Assembly (NCBI GenBank): GCA_016783105.1
Contig: JADHXF010000010.1
Span: forward strand, 1-33,878
DNA from: Dehalococcoidales bacterium
GTDB taxonomy: Bacteria > Chloroflexota > Dehalococcoidia > Dehalococcoidales > RBG-16-60-22
DNA length: 33,878 nucleotides
Direction of reading: 5' to 3'
This document shows, one piece after another, positions 16,160 through 23,961 of this stretch. The position numbers and the translations under genes were made by a program. The notes under the pieces were generated by a model that had not been told where the DNA came from, searched no databases, and worked only from the letters and a program-made list of their open reading frames with translations. The number at the start of each line of letters is the position of its first letter. Within the stretch, counting starts at the first letter, position 1.

Positions 16160-16187
16160 TTGACAACGGATAAATAAAGACTATAAT
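16160..16187 (+). promoter_or_regulatory. Near-perfect promoter for the SnoaL-like gene
   Basis: Consensus TTGACA (16160-16165) and consensus TATAAT (16182-16187), 16 bases apart. The predicted transcript carries a leader of about 125 bases before ATG 16320. The leader holds a GGTGCC direct repeat and a T6 run near 16290, but no convincing terminator stem. Confidence 0.8.
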
Positions 16188-16319
16188 TAATGACACCTGT
16201 TGTGAAATCACCTTAAAAACTGGTTGAGGTTTGTGGTGCGAATGTATGGTGCCGGTGCCGCGCAATAGAGGTGGGGTGGCTGGCGCTTTTTTAATTTGAT
16301 AATAAAGGAGGAAAATGAA

Positions 16320-16760
16320 ATGCCTGAAGAAAAAATCCCTGCTATCATGCGTGAGTTCGTCAAGACTATGGAAGATGGTGATGTGGAGAAGTCGCTCGCC
16401 TGCTTCGCTGAAGACGCTGTCTGGGTAAACCCCGATGGTATCTTTAGAGGCAAAGGTGAGATACGACGTTACACGGCACGGATGTATGACCAGATTAAGG
16501 ATATCAAAGTCAAAGAAACCGGTAACGGCATTATTGCCCAGGGTAACAAGGCCTTTTTTGAGCATGAAATAACCGGTACCATGGAGGGGAAGAAGGCAAC
16601 CATGCTGGCTATATGTGCCTATGAGTTTGAAGGTGACAAAATCAAAGAGACCAGGACAACCTACGATAGGCTTTCCATGGCACAGCAGGCAGTTAAAGGC
16701 GGTCTGCCCAAGATGATGGTCAATATGATTGTCAAGCAGGCGGAAAAAGGGCTGCGTTAA
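16320..16760 (+). CDS. SnoaL-like / NTF2-fold protein
   Basis: A 146-residue protein with the opening pattern of the SnoaL/NTF2-like superfamily: MREFVKTMEDGDVEKSLACF, then EDAVWVNPDGIFRGKGEIRRY, then beta strands containing FEHEITGTMEGKKATM. Members form a cone-shaped pocket and include isomerases, cyclases and ligand-binding proteins; here no catalytic residues can be assigned. The C-terminal 30 residues are an amphipathic Lys-rich helix. ATG 16320 has AAAGGAGG 8 bases upstream. A near-consensus promoter suggests high expression. It converges on the SDR gene with a 6-base gap. Confidence 0.85.
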   Translation: MPEEKIPAIMREFVKTMEDGDVEKSLACFAEDAVWVNPDGIFRGKGEIRRYTARMYDQIKDIKVKETGNGIIAQGNKAFFEHEITGTMEGKKATMLAICAYEFEGDKIKETRTTYDRLSMAQQAVKGGLPKMMVNMIVKQAEKGLR

Positions 16761-16766
16761 TCAATT

Positions 16767-17735
16767 TCAGGCCAGACCGTAATACTGGGGCCTGGTGCGC
16801 ACCTCATTGATAAAGTCGGCCACCATGTCTTCCAGATTGCTGAATCGCGGCTGCCAGCCCCATTCCTCACGCGCACAGCGGTCGTCAATTGACTTCATGC
16901 TCTGGTTCTGGTAAAACGCCATGACCACGGGGTCCGGCTTGTAGGTGACCTTGAGGTCGGGGATGAATTTCCTGATGGTGAGCTCCAGTTCTTTGGCCGT
17001 GGGCGCCGGCGAGAATTCGCTGATGTTATAGCAGACCGTTTTGATGTTCTCCCTTGATGCCTCATAAAGCTGCAACGTGGCGTGGATGGCGTCTTTGAAG
17101 TAGGTGACGGGGCCGGAAGTGTCCTCGGTGACAAAGCATTCGTACGGTCTGCCCAAGGCCGCGTTTTCAATCATCCAGGCATTGTACTGGGCGATTCCCG
17201 GCGTCTTTACTCCCGGGCCAACGACCCCCCCATAGCGGAGGCTGCGGAAGTCAAGGTCAAACTTGCGGCGGTAAAACCTTCCCAGAAGCTCCCCGTACAC
17301 CTTGCTTGCGCCGTACATGGTAATCGGCCGCTGCAGGGTGACATCGGTGACGACCTCACCCGTGTCCAGGCCGTAGGAGGCGACGCTGCTGGGGAAGATA
17401 AGCCGGTTAACCCCGAATAGTCGGGCTGCCTCCAGCACGTACATGGTGCCGGCAACGTTGGTCTGGAAGGAGCCCCAGGGATTTCCCTCTGAGGGAACGC
17501 TCAGCATGGCGCCGAGGTGAAAGACGTCTTTAACCTTATTGTCTTTTACCACATTCATCACCTCGGGCCAGACTTTGAGGTCTCCGTGAATAATTCTGAC
17601 GTTGTCCTTTATATCAGCCACGCGTTCCGGCCGGGTAACAATGTCAAACAGGATGACATCCTCCCCCTTGGCGACAAGCTCATGCGCCAGGCCTACGCCG
17701 ATGAAGCCCATACCGCCGGTTATCAGTATTGACAT
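16767..17735 (-). CDS. Extended SDR, L-threonine 3-dehydrogenase-like
   Basis: A 322-residue extended short-chain dehydrogenase with NAD-binding GGMGFIG (7-13), catalytic Tyr141 and Lys145 (YGASK) and Ser in PSSVASYG (near 117). The C-terminal half, with PDLKVTYKPDP and SIDDRCAREEWGWQP, closely follows the pattern of SDR-type L-threonine dehydrogenases, which oxidise threonine to 2-amino-3-oxobutyrate on the way to glycine. A sugar-nucleotide epimerase is the alternative, but the tail favours the threonine-dehydrogenase group. ATG 17735 has GGGAGG upstream. It is last in the minus-strand operon beginning at 20253, 36 bases after the UROD-like gene. Confidence 0.88.
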   Translation of the reverse strand: MSILITGGMGFIGVGLAHELVAKGEDVILFDIVTRPERVADIKDNVRIIHGDLKVWPEVMNVVKDNKVKDVFHLGAMLSVPSEGNPWGSFQTNVAGTMYVLEAARLFGVNRLIFPSSVASYGLDTGEVVTDVTLQRPITMYGASKVYGELLGRFYRRKFDLDFRSLRYGGVVGPGVKTPGIAQYNAWMIENAALGRPYECFVTEDTSGPVTYFKDAIHATLQLYEASRENIKTVCYNISEFSPAPTAKELELTIRKFIPDLKVTYKPDPVVMAFYQNQSMKSIDDRCAREEWGWQPRFSNLEDMVADFINEVRTRPQYYGLA

Positions 17736-17771
17736 ACCTTTATCTGCCTCCCTCTTAGTTCAGGTCATTGC

Positions 17772-18968
17772 CTATTCCGGTAATTTGTCCTTACCGGCTA
17801 TCTCCCGCAGCAGGTTAATGTAGTAACGGAAGCCTTCCAGTGGAACATCCGGTGGAATCACGTGGTCGAGGCAGGGAAAGTAGCCGCCGGTCTCCACAAG
17901 GTAAGGCACTTTGGACATGACCTCTTCCCGGATGGCATCCTTTCCCTTGGTAAATACCCGCTTATCGATGTTGCCGCCGAGGATGATGTCCTTGCCGTAC
18001 TTCTTTCTCCAGACAATGCCGTCCATCCTGGATGCCACCTCGAGCGGCCACGGGAAATTGACGCCGACCTCCATCCAGAGTGGAATCAGCTCGTCGATAT
18101 TGCCATCACTATCTACGTGGAGGATGTCCACCCCCTGACTGCGGAGAAAGTCGGTTACCTGGCGGTAGCGTGGCAACTCGAACTTGCGGAACATGTCCGG
18201 CGAAATCAGTGAGCCGCTCTTGTAGGCCATGTCCTCCCAGAAACGGGTGCAGTCTATTCTCAAGTCCTTGACCACCCGTTTGGCCACTTCCATGTCCAGG
18301 TAGAGCACCTGGTCCATCATATCCTCAACCAGCCTGGGGTCGTCATAGAACATGTAGAGCAGCTGTTCCAGCCCGGTCCACTCGCGCAGCACCCCGAAGA
18401 AACCCTCCAGCAGGAGCATGGTGGGAACATCTTCGCCATTTCTCGTCCGTACATACGCATCCCAGGGGGAGGGCCAGCGCTCCGGCGTGTGGGGGTCAAG
18501 GCGCTTTTTGTATTCGTTCCAGGTAGCCCTGTCCTTGACGGGACGGTCCACGTACTTTGGCATACGCCAGGGGTGTTCCTTGGAGACCTCCACCACCGAG
18601 CCGCCGAAGGTTGTTTCCACCCGGTGGCGCTCGTCTTCTCTCAACACTTTAATTTCAAAGACGGGCATGACGGGTGGGGTCACGTGGTAAAAGCCGAAGC
18701 TTTGCGCAGAGGCAATTTTTTTCAAATCGGAGCGGTTGTGCTCGGAGATAATCTCCTGGAGGCCGTGAAGGTGCTCAAACTGGAAGTACTCATTCAATCC
18801 TTCCTGAGTTCTGATTGCTTCAGGAGCACCCTGCTTGATCCACTCCTCGAGCGTGTCTGCCCAGCAGCGGTGGAACCAGTCCATGACCATGAAATCGCCC
18901 AATCTCTCCCCGCGGCAGATGGCCTTGAAGCGCTCCCTATTCGGCATGGGCAAGTTGGAATCTTGCAT
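17772..18968 (-). CDS. Uroporphyrinogen decarboxylase (URO-D) superfamily protein
   Basis: This 398-residue protein belongs to the URO-D/methyltransferase superfamily of TIM barrels. It has the characteristic DILHVDSDGNIDELIPLW, then ILGGNIDKR, then GGYFPCLDHVIPPDVPLEGFRYY near the C-terminus. The zinc motif His-X-Cys of MtaA-type corrinoid methyltransferases is replaced by HVDS, although one Cys remains in FPCLDH. So it is neither a clear haem-pathway enzyme nor a clear methylcobamide:CoM methyltransferase. Relatives of this type are abundant in anaerobes and often act with corrinoid proteins, but the substrate is unknown. ATG 18968 has GGAGGTAG closely upstream. Confidence 0.87.
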   Translation of the reverse strand: MQDSNLPMPNRERFKAICRGERLGDFMVMDWFHRCWADTLEEWIKQGAPEAIRTQEGLNEYFQFEHLHGLQEIISEHNRSDLKKIASAQSFGFYHVTPPVMPVFEIKVLREDERHRVETTFGGSVVEVSKEHPWRMPKYVDRPVKDRATWNEYKKRLDPHTPERWPSPWDAYVRTRNGEDVPTMLLLEGFFGVLREWTGLEQLLYMFYDDPRLVEDMMDQVLYLDMEVAKRVVKDLRIDCTRFWEDMAYKSGSLISPDMFRKFELPRYRQVTDFLRSQGVDILHVDSDGNIDELIPLWMEVGVNFPWPLEVASRMDGIVWRKKYGKDIILGGNIDKRVFTKGKDAIREEVMSKVPYLVETGGYFPCLDHVIPPDVPLEGFRYYINLLREIAGKDKLPE

Positions 18969-19066
18969 ATCACTACCTCCAGGCGGCCTTTATTGAATGG
19001 ATGGCCTTACATTAATGGGCGGACGGTTCCTCCTGCATTATGCCAAATATATTGACCGTCAGGTGC

Positions 19067-19300
19067 CTATAAGTCGCCCTGTACCAGAGTCTCCGTATCC
19101 TGGACGCCCTGAATGCCGCGAATTTCACCGATGATTATGCGGGAAAGTTCGAAAAGGCTTTTCGCCTCGGTGGTGGCAATGGCATCCCACTGTCCGAAAA
19201 CGAGGTCGACCTCGGATACACCGGGAAGCGCGCGAATCTGGGACAGGGCATTGGACTCCAGGCCGGGGACCAGTTTTATGAGCAAGTACCCCTTTATCAT
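19067..19300 (-). CDS. Stand-alone RAM (Lrp/AsnC ligand-binding) domain protein
   Basis: The 77-residue protein is a free-standing effector-binding domain of the Lrp/AsnC type: MIKGYLLIKLVPG, then SEVDLVFGQWDAIATTEA, then IRGIQGVQDTETL. It has no helix-turn-helix, so it cannot bind DNA by itself. RAM domains have an ACT-like fold and bind amino acids at subunit interfaces. ATG 19300 fits the family's usual start. An in-frame GTG at 19342 overlaps the stop codon of the preceding gene (TAGTG) and would add 14 residues. The tight coupling suggests it serves as a regulatory partner of the formyl-THF-hydrolase-like protein (inference). Confidence 0.87.
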   Translation of the reverse strand: MIKGYLLIKLVPGLESNALSQIRALPGVSEVDLVFGQWDAIATTEAKSLFELSRIIIGEIRGIQGVQDTETLVQGDL

Positions 19301-19341
19301 TTCCGTGTCATTATACTCCCGAGATATAGCATTGGCAAGCA

Positions 19342-20253
19342 CTATTTACCCAGATAGTCGCCTGGCGTAAGGCCCGGTTGGGCAATGAAATCGGCGGCGG
19401 CTATCTTTGGTGAGCCCGCTGGCTGTACTCGTTTGACCAGTATGGCACCTCCCGGCGCCGCCACGAGAAAACCTGATTCTGAAATCTCGATTATTTCACC
19501 TGGCAGCCCCTTCACCTCGCCAGTACGCAGTTCGGAATCAAAGATTTTAAATTTGCTGCTGCCGTAACTGGTCGTAGCTCCCGGCTGGGGATTGGTGCCG
19601 CGGATGAGGTTATAAATATCAGGTGCTGGTTGATTCCAGTCGATAACCGCCTGTGTGCACAGACCTTCATAGGTGGCCTGCGCTTCGTCCTGCGGGATGC
19701 GGGACGCTTTGCCCTGTCTGATGAGCTCAACGCTCTCTTTTATCGCTTCGATGCCCAGAGGAAAGAGCTTGTTAAAATAAAGCGAACCTACCGTATCGTC
19801 GGGCGCAATATCAACCTCTTTCTGGAACAGTATCGGGCCGGTGTCAATCCCTTTATCCGGCCAGAATATGGTCAGACCGGTCCTGGCCTCGCCGTTGATG
19901 ACCGCCCAGTTGATGGCGCTGCCCCCGCGGTGCCTGGGCAGAAGAGACGGGTGGTACTGTATGGTGCCGAGTCTGGGGTAATTCAGGATGGACTCAGGCA
20001 CGATATCGGTAACGAAGGCCATCACGTTTAAATCCGGTTTCAATTTAACATAACTATCGTAGACCTCAGGGGAACGCATTCTTTCCGGCTGTAAGACAGG
20101 AACACCGAGCTGAAGCGCCCGCTGCTTGAAAATATTTTCTCGGCTGGCGGTATCGGGGGGCATATAAACCCCGACCACCTCTTCCCTCATCTCAAGAAGT
20201 GCTTCCAGCGTTTTTTCCCCGAAAGCAGCCTGGCCGATTAGAACTATGCGCAT
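19342..20253 (-). CDS. Formyltransferase/hydrolase resembling the N-terminal domain of 10-formyl-THF dehydrogenase
   Basis: A 303-residue protein of the formyltransferase fold. It would normally be labelled methionyl-tRNA formyltransferase, but its motif YHPSLLPRHRGGSAINW, the segment IFWPDKGIDTGPILFQKE and the following PDDTVGSLYFNKLFP closely match the 10-formyl-tetrahydrofolate hydrolase domain of FDH (ALDH1L1). His101 and Asp137 have the 36-residue spacing of FDH His106 and Asp142. A C-terminal FMT-C-like domain starts near 205. The likely reaction is hydrolysis or transfer of the formyl group of 10-formyl-THF. It is the first gene of a minus-strand operon with RAM, UROD-like and SDR genes, with a clear promoter at 20288-20316. 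Confidence 0.88.
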   Translation of the reverse strand: MRIVLIGQAAFGEKTLEALLEMREEVVGVYMPPDTASRENIFKQRALQLGVPVLQPERMRSPEVYDSYVKLKPDLNVMAFVTDIVPESILNYPRLGTIQYHPSLLPRHRGGSAINWAVINGEARTGLTIFWPDKGIDTGPILFQKEVDIAPDDTVGSLYFNKLFPLGIEAIKESVELIRQGKASRIPQDEAQATYEGLCTQAVIDWNQPAPDIYNLIRGTNPQPGATTSYGSSKFKIFDSELRTGEVKGLPGEIIEISESGFLVAAPGGAILVKRVQPAGSPKIAAADFIAQPGLTPGDYLGK

Positions 20254-20287
20254 ATGCTAATCTCCTGTCCCGATAGCGCTAGACCAT

Positions 20288-20316
20288 AATTTAGCCCACG
20301 CCAGAAGATGTGTCAA
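20288..20316 (-). promoter_or_regulatory. Promoter of the formyl-THF hydrolase-like operon
   Basis: On the minus strand, consensus TTGACA (20316-20311) and TAAATT (20293-20288) are separated by 17 bases, ending 34 bases before the start codon at 20253. Confidence 0.7.
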
Positions 20317-20350
20317 ATCAATATAGAATGTTATTTAATGCCAAGTTAGA

Positions 20351-21199
20351 ATGCAGTGGACAGAACAACATTACCGTCAGGCAGGGGTTAAAATAGCAAG
20401 ACCGATAAAATTATCCGGAGGAGCGATGGTTGAGCTGGTGGAAGATGGAAAATTAAAGCGTGCCGATATTCTGGTCACGCGCTCCAAGGGCAGCCTGCTG
20501 GGCTGGCTCATCCGCTTTGGCACAAATAGTCACTGGAACCACGCGGCGATGGTCTACGTAATCAGGAATCCGGAGCTGGGCTATGACAGCACCTTCGTCA
20601 TTGAGTCGGGTGGGGCGGGAATTGACATCCATAATATCGGGCATTATTTTAGACACCCGAAGAAGTACGATGTCGGGATTAAACGACTGGAAAAGGCATG
20701 GTTTCAGGATGACCATGAGAATGGCGGGCTACGGTTCCGGCGCAGAGTGAGGGGCTTTGCCCTGGAGGAGATTGATGATAAGTACAACCACCGGCTCATT
20801 TTGGATATTGCCCGGAAAATACTGCGTCAGATTATCCTGGCGGCTATTTTCCCCTGGCTGCGGCGAAAAGAACCTTTGCAGAGGAGGGCGCGAATGCCGG
20901 GAATTGCCCGGAAACTGGATATAAACGCCTATATCTGCAGCGGTTTTGTCCAGTGGGCATACTATCGGGGGGTGAGAAAGGTGCTGGAGGAAACCGATGA
21001 TGCAGATAGCGAGAAGCTGCAGGACGTAATCTTTAACCCTGAAATCGGGCAGGACGACAGTGAAGAGGTGCTCCTGTCAACGACCCCGGCTGACCTGGCC
21101 GATAGCGATAAACTGACCTGGAAATATATTGTGAAAGATGGCCTGGTGTGGGAAGTTAGTCGCCAGGAAGATGTTGACTCAGTCTTAAAACGGGGTTAG
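20351..21199 (+). CDS. YiiX-like permuted papain-fold cysteine hydrolase
   Basis: A 282-residue protein of the YiiX/YebB (NlpC/P60-like, circularly permuted) family. After ADILVTRSKGSLLGWLIRFG comes SHWNHAAMVY with the likely catalytic His64, and VIESGGAG with Glu85. Near the C-terminal half INAYICSGFVQWAYYRG carries the likely nucleophile Cys196. Such enzymes may cleave peptide or acyl-amide bonds; the substrate is unknown. No signal peptide is visible. ATG 20351 gives the longest form but lacks a Shine-Dalgarno sequence, whereas in-frame ATG 20426 has GGAGG 4 bases upstream (257 residues); both keep the domain intact. It precedes the oxidoreductase operon by 69 bases. Confidence 0.85.
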   Translation: MQWTEQHYRQAGVKIARPIKLSGGAMVELVEDGKLKRADILVTRSKGSLLGWLIRFGTNSHWNHAAMVYVIRNPELGYDSTFVIESGGAGIDIHNIGHYFRHPKKYDVGIKRLEKAWFQDDHENGGLRFRRRVRGFALEEIDDKYNHRLILDIARKILRQIILAAIFPWLRRKEPLQRRARMPGIARKLDINAYICSGFVQWAYYRGVRKVLEETDDADSEKLQDVIFNPEIGQDDSEEVLLSTTPADLADSDKLTWKYIVKDGLVWEVSRQEDVDSVLKRG

Positions 21200-21268
21200 C
21201 CAAATCATATGGTTCTGGTGTAAAATGATGACTGGTGCGGCATTTCAGGAGATAACGGAGCCAGATAT

Positions 21269-22411
21269 TTGGGAAATCAGAAAGTAAACAGTGTGCTTCC
21301 TCCCGGAAGCTATTATTTCTCCGGGGACGAGGCAGTGGCCGAGGGTGCCATCGCGGCGCGGTGTGGCTACTGCGCCGGCTATCCAATTACTCCAGCTACC
21401 GAGACACTGGAAAGGCTTTCCGTCCGGTTCGGTGAGGTGGGGGCAGTATTCATGCAGATGGAGGACGAAATCGCTTCCATCTGTTCCTGCATCGGGGCAT
21501 CATGGGCGGGGGCAAAGGCGATGACCATTACCTCCGGGCCTGGCTTCAGCCTCATGCAGGAAGCGATTGGCTACGCGGTCTTTACCGAAACACCGCTGGT
21601 CATCGTTGACGCGCAGCGGTCCGGTCCCAGCACTGGCCAGGCGACCCGGGTGGGCAGCGGTGATATCATGCAGGCCAAATGGGGCTCCCACGGCGACTAC
21701 CTGATCATTGCGCTTTCACCGTGGTCGGTGCAGGAACTGTACGACCAGACCATCAATGCTTTCAACCTTGCCGAGCGCTTTCGGGTGCCTGTTTTCGTCA
21801 TGGCCGAAGAGGCGACCGCCCATCTGCACGAAAGGATAGAGGTCGGTGCTGAAGTGGCGCTGTTCAATCGCGAGAAAAAGCCGGGTGCACCCCCGTTCGG
21901 CACGGAAGAGGAAGACGGTGTTCCGCCAATGCCCGCCTTCGGTGACGGTGAGAAATTGCTCATTACCGGCTCCACCCATGACGAGTGGGGGGTGAGAAAA
22001 ATAACCCAGCCCGAAATTCACCGGAAACTGGTGACCAGGCTGCACCGGAAAATCCTGAGCCGCAGCCAGGAAATCATCCAGCATGATGATTACTATCTGG
22101 AAGATGCCCAGGTGGTTGTAGTCTGTTATGGCTTCACCGCCCGAAGCGCCTTATTTGCCGTGGAGCAGTTGCGGCAGGAAGGTAAAAAAATCGGCGTGCT
22201 GCGGTTGAAAACGCTCTGGCCCTTTGCCGAGGAGTTAATTAAAGACATCGGTTCCAGAGTAGAGAAAATCTTTATTCCGGAGATGAACATGGGTCAGGTG
22301 GCCGGCGAGGTCAGGAAATACGCCGCCTGCGACGTGATACCTTACGGCCAGGTAAACGGCGAAATTATTCACCCGCGCACGATTATGGAGCAGTTGAGGA
22401 GGCTCGTGTAG
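21269..22411 (+). CDS. korA: 2-oxoacid:ferredoxin oxidoreductase, alpha subunit
   Basis: This 380-residue subunit of a KorA/VorB-type enzyme binds the pyrimidine end of thiamine diphosphate and the 2-oxoacid. It shows GYPITPATET (about 33-42), then QMEDEIAS, TSGPGFSLMQEA, and DAQRSGPSTGQATRVGSGD. The complex decarboxylates a 2-oxoacid to an acyl-CoA while reducing ferredoxin. The four-subunit order alpha, beta, gamma, delta fits 2-oxoglutarate or branched 2-oxoacid enzymes better than fused pyruvate enzymes. TTG 21269 is used, with CGGAG 8 bases upstream. Its stop overlaps the GTG start of the beta subunit by one base (TAGTG). The symbol reflects family resemblance; the substrate is not proven. 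Confidence 0.92.
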   Translation: MGNQKVNSVLPPGSYYFSGDEAVAEGAIAARCGYCAGYPITPATETLERLSVRFGEVGAVFMQMEDEIASICSCIGASWAGAKAMTITSGPGFSLMQEAIGYAVFTETPLVIVDAQRSGPSTGQATRVGSGDIMQAKWGSHGDYLIIALSPWSVQELYDQTINAFNLAERFRVPVFVMAEEATAHLHERIEVGAEVALFNREKKPGAPPFGTEEEDGVPPMPAFGDGEKLLITGSTHDEWGVRKITQPEIHRKLVTRLHRKILSRSQEIIQHDDYYLEDAQVVVVCYGFTARSALFAVEQLRQEGKKIGVLRLKTLWPFAEELIKDIGSRVEKIFIPEMNMGQVAGEVRKYAACDVIPYGQVNGEIIHPRTIMEQLRRLV

Positions 22412-23163
22412 TGGTCAGGGAACTGGAAAAGTATCTGCGTCCCGGCATCGGGGTAACCACCTACTGCCCCGGCTGCGGTGAGGCTATTTTACAGGGGCAT
22501 ATTTTGAGGGCTATTGACGAGCTCAAGCTCAATATGGATGAGATGCTGTTCGTCTCGGGTATAGGCTGCGCCGCCTGGATACCGAACCCCTATTTTTATG
22601 CCGATGCGCTGCATACGCTGCACGGTCGGACCATCGCTTTTGCCACCGGCGCCAAGATGGTCAACCCGAAATTAAAAGTAATGGTCATCAGTGGCGATGG
22701 TGACCTCGCCGATATTGGTGGCAATCACCTCATTCACGGTGCCCGCCGGAATATGGATATGACCGTCATCTGCGCCAATAACCAGAACTACGGCATGACC
22801 GGCGGCCAGGTCTGCGCGACCACGCCAGAGGGAGCTCTCACCATGACCACCCATCAGGGCAACCCTTTCCGTCCTTTCGACCTCTGCCGGCTGGTGAAGG
22901 CTGCGGGTGCGGTTTACGTAGCCCGCTATGCCGTTACCCAGCCCATGGCGATGATTAAGGGCATCAAGAAGGCCCTGCAGACGGAAGGTTTTGCTTTCAT
23001 TGAGGCGGTAACTCCTTGCCCGGTGCAGTTCGGCCGACGGAACAAGCTGGGCACGCCGGCGGAAATGCTCAAAGACCTGATGTCAAAATGCATTTCTGAG
23101 GAAAAGGCAGCCACTTTATCTGCTGAAGAGCTGAAAGACAAGATAATCACGGGAGAGCTATAG
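22411..23163 (+). CDS. korB: 2-oxoacid:ferredoxin oxidoreductase, beta subunit
   Basis: The 250-residue beta subunit carries the catalytic thiamine diphosphate and a [4Fe-4S] cluster. Cluster ligands are Cys19 and Cys22 (CPGCGE), Cys53 (GIGCAAW) and Cys203 (TPCPVQFGRR). The thiamine diphosphate/Mg motif runs from GDGD (95-98) to CANNQNYGMTGG (121-132). The GTG start at 22411 overlaps the alpha-subunit stop codon and has GAGGAGG upstream, so translation is coupled. The stop codon directly abuts the gamma gene. Confidence 0.95.
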   Translation: MVRELEKYLRPGIGVTTYCPGCGEAILQGHILRAIDELKLNMDEMLFVSGIGCAAWIPNPYFYADALHTLHGRTIAFATGAKMVNPKLKVMVISGDGDLADIGGNHLIHGARRNMDMTVICANNQNYGMTGGQVCATTPEGALTMTTHQGNPFRPFDLCRLVKAAGAVYVARYAVTQPMAMIKGIKKALQTEGFAFIEAVTPCPVQFGRRNKLGTPAEMLKDLMSKCISEEKAATLSAEELKDKIITGEL

Positions 23164-23724
23164 GTGGGTCATATCAGACAGGTAGTGATTTGCGGCTATG
23201 GCGGTCAGGGGATTGTGCTTGCCGGCACGATTCTGGGGCAGGCTGCCTTTAACGACGGGAAGTGGGTGAGTGGCACCAATTCCTATGGCGCCGCTTCGAG
23301 AGGCGGGACCTGCCGGGCTGAGGTGGTCATCTCTGACCAGCCGATAAGCTACCCTTATGTCATTGAAGCTGACATCATGGTCGCCATGTTCCAGACGGCC
23401 TACGATAAATACATAGGGCAGGTCAGAGAGGGAGGCATCGTTGTGTACGATGACCAATTTGTCTCTCCCCGCAAGGTAGATAGCCTGAAACAGGTGCCAG
23501 TTCCAGCAACGAGGACGGCGATTGAGGAGCTTAAGAACGAAATCGTGGCCAATATGGTCATGCTGGGGGCCGCGGTGGAGATTACCGGTCTGGTAACGAA
23601 AGACGCCCTGCGCTCGGCAATTGCCGAAACAGTGGCGGAAAGACTCAGGGAGCTGGACCTGAAGGCGGTGGCGGCCGGTTTCAGGCTGGGAGGCGGAAAG
23701 TCAGCTCAGAGATGGACATACTGA
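23164..23724 (+). CDS. korC: 2-oxoacid:ferredoxin oxidoreductase, gamma subunit
   Basis: The 186-residue gamma subunit has the family's GYGGQGIVLAG at 11-21 and NSYGAASRGGTCRAEV at about 39-54. This domain is thought to bind coenzyme A and contact the alpha/beta core. GTG 23164 follows the beta stop codon with no gap, after a GGGAGAG ribosome site. Confidence 0.93.
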   Translation: MGHIRQVVICGYGGQGIVLAGTILGQAAFNDGKWVSGTNSYGAASRGGTCRAEVVISDQPISYPYVIEADIMVAMFQTAYDKYIGQVREGGIVVYDDQFVSPRKVDSLKQVPVPATRTAIEELKNEIVANMVMLGAAVEITGLVTKDALRSAIAETVAERLRELDLKAVAAGFRLGGGKSAQRWTY

Positions 23725-23740
23725 AAGGAGACAAGCTGGC

Positions 23741-23950
23741 ATGCCGGTAGAAGGCAGGACACGCATTCCAGTTGTAGAGCACAAGAAGTGTAACCAGTGC
23801 CGGATGTGTCGTCTTTTCTGTCCCGACCTGGCTATAACTCTGGATGAAGAGAAGGACCAGATTCAAATCGACCTTGATTTCTGCAAAGGTTGTGGTATCT
23901 GTGTGGCTTTTTGCCCCAAAGAGGCAATCAAGATGGAGCTGGAAAGATAG
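23741..23950 (+). CDS. korD: 2-oxoacid:ferredoxin oxidoreductase, delta subunit (2[4Fe-4S] ferredoxin)
   Basis: A 69-residue ferredoxin with two complete CxxCxxCxxxCP motifs (Cys17/20/23/27 and Cys48/51/54/58). In four-subunit oxidoreductases this subunit carries electrons from the beta-subunit cluster to external ferredoxin. AAGGAG lies upstream of ATG 23741, and it starts 16 bases after the gamma subunit. Its position in the operon supports the delta role over a free ferredoxin. Confidence 0.93.
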   Translation: MPVEGRTRIPVVEHKKCNQCRMCRLFCPDLAITLDEEKDQIQIDLDFCKGCGICVAFCPKEAIKMELER

Positions 23951-23961
23951 CAGGAGGCAAA

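Noticed and set aside
16250..16300. Attenuator-type terminator in the SnoaL-like leader
   Set aside because: The T6 run is present, but only a 4-bp GCGC stem with a long loop can be drawn before it.
19342..20253. Plain methionyl-tRNA formyltransferase
   Set aside because: The motif and flanking residues follow the 10-formyl-THF dehydrogenase hydrolase domain much more closely; tRNA formyltransferase activity is kept only as an alternative.
23890..23961. Upstream extension of the second 2-hydroxyacid dehydrogenase
   Set aside because: It overlaps the ferredoxin gene, while ATG 23962 has a well-spaced AGGAGG and gives the normal family length.
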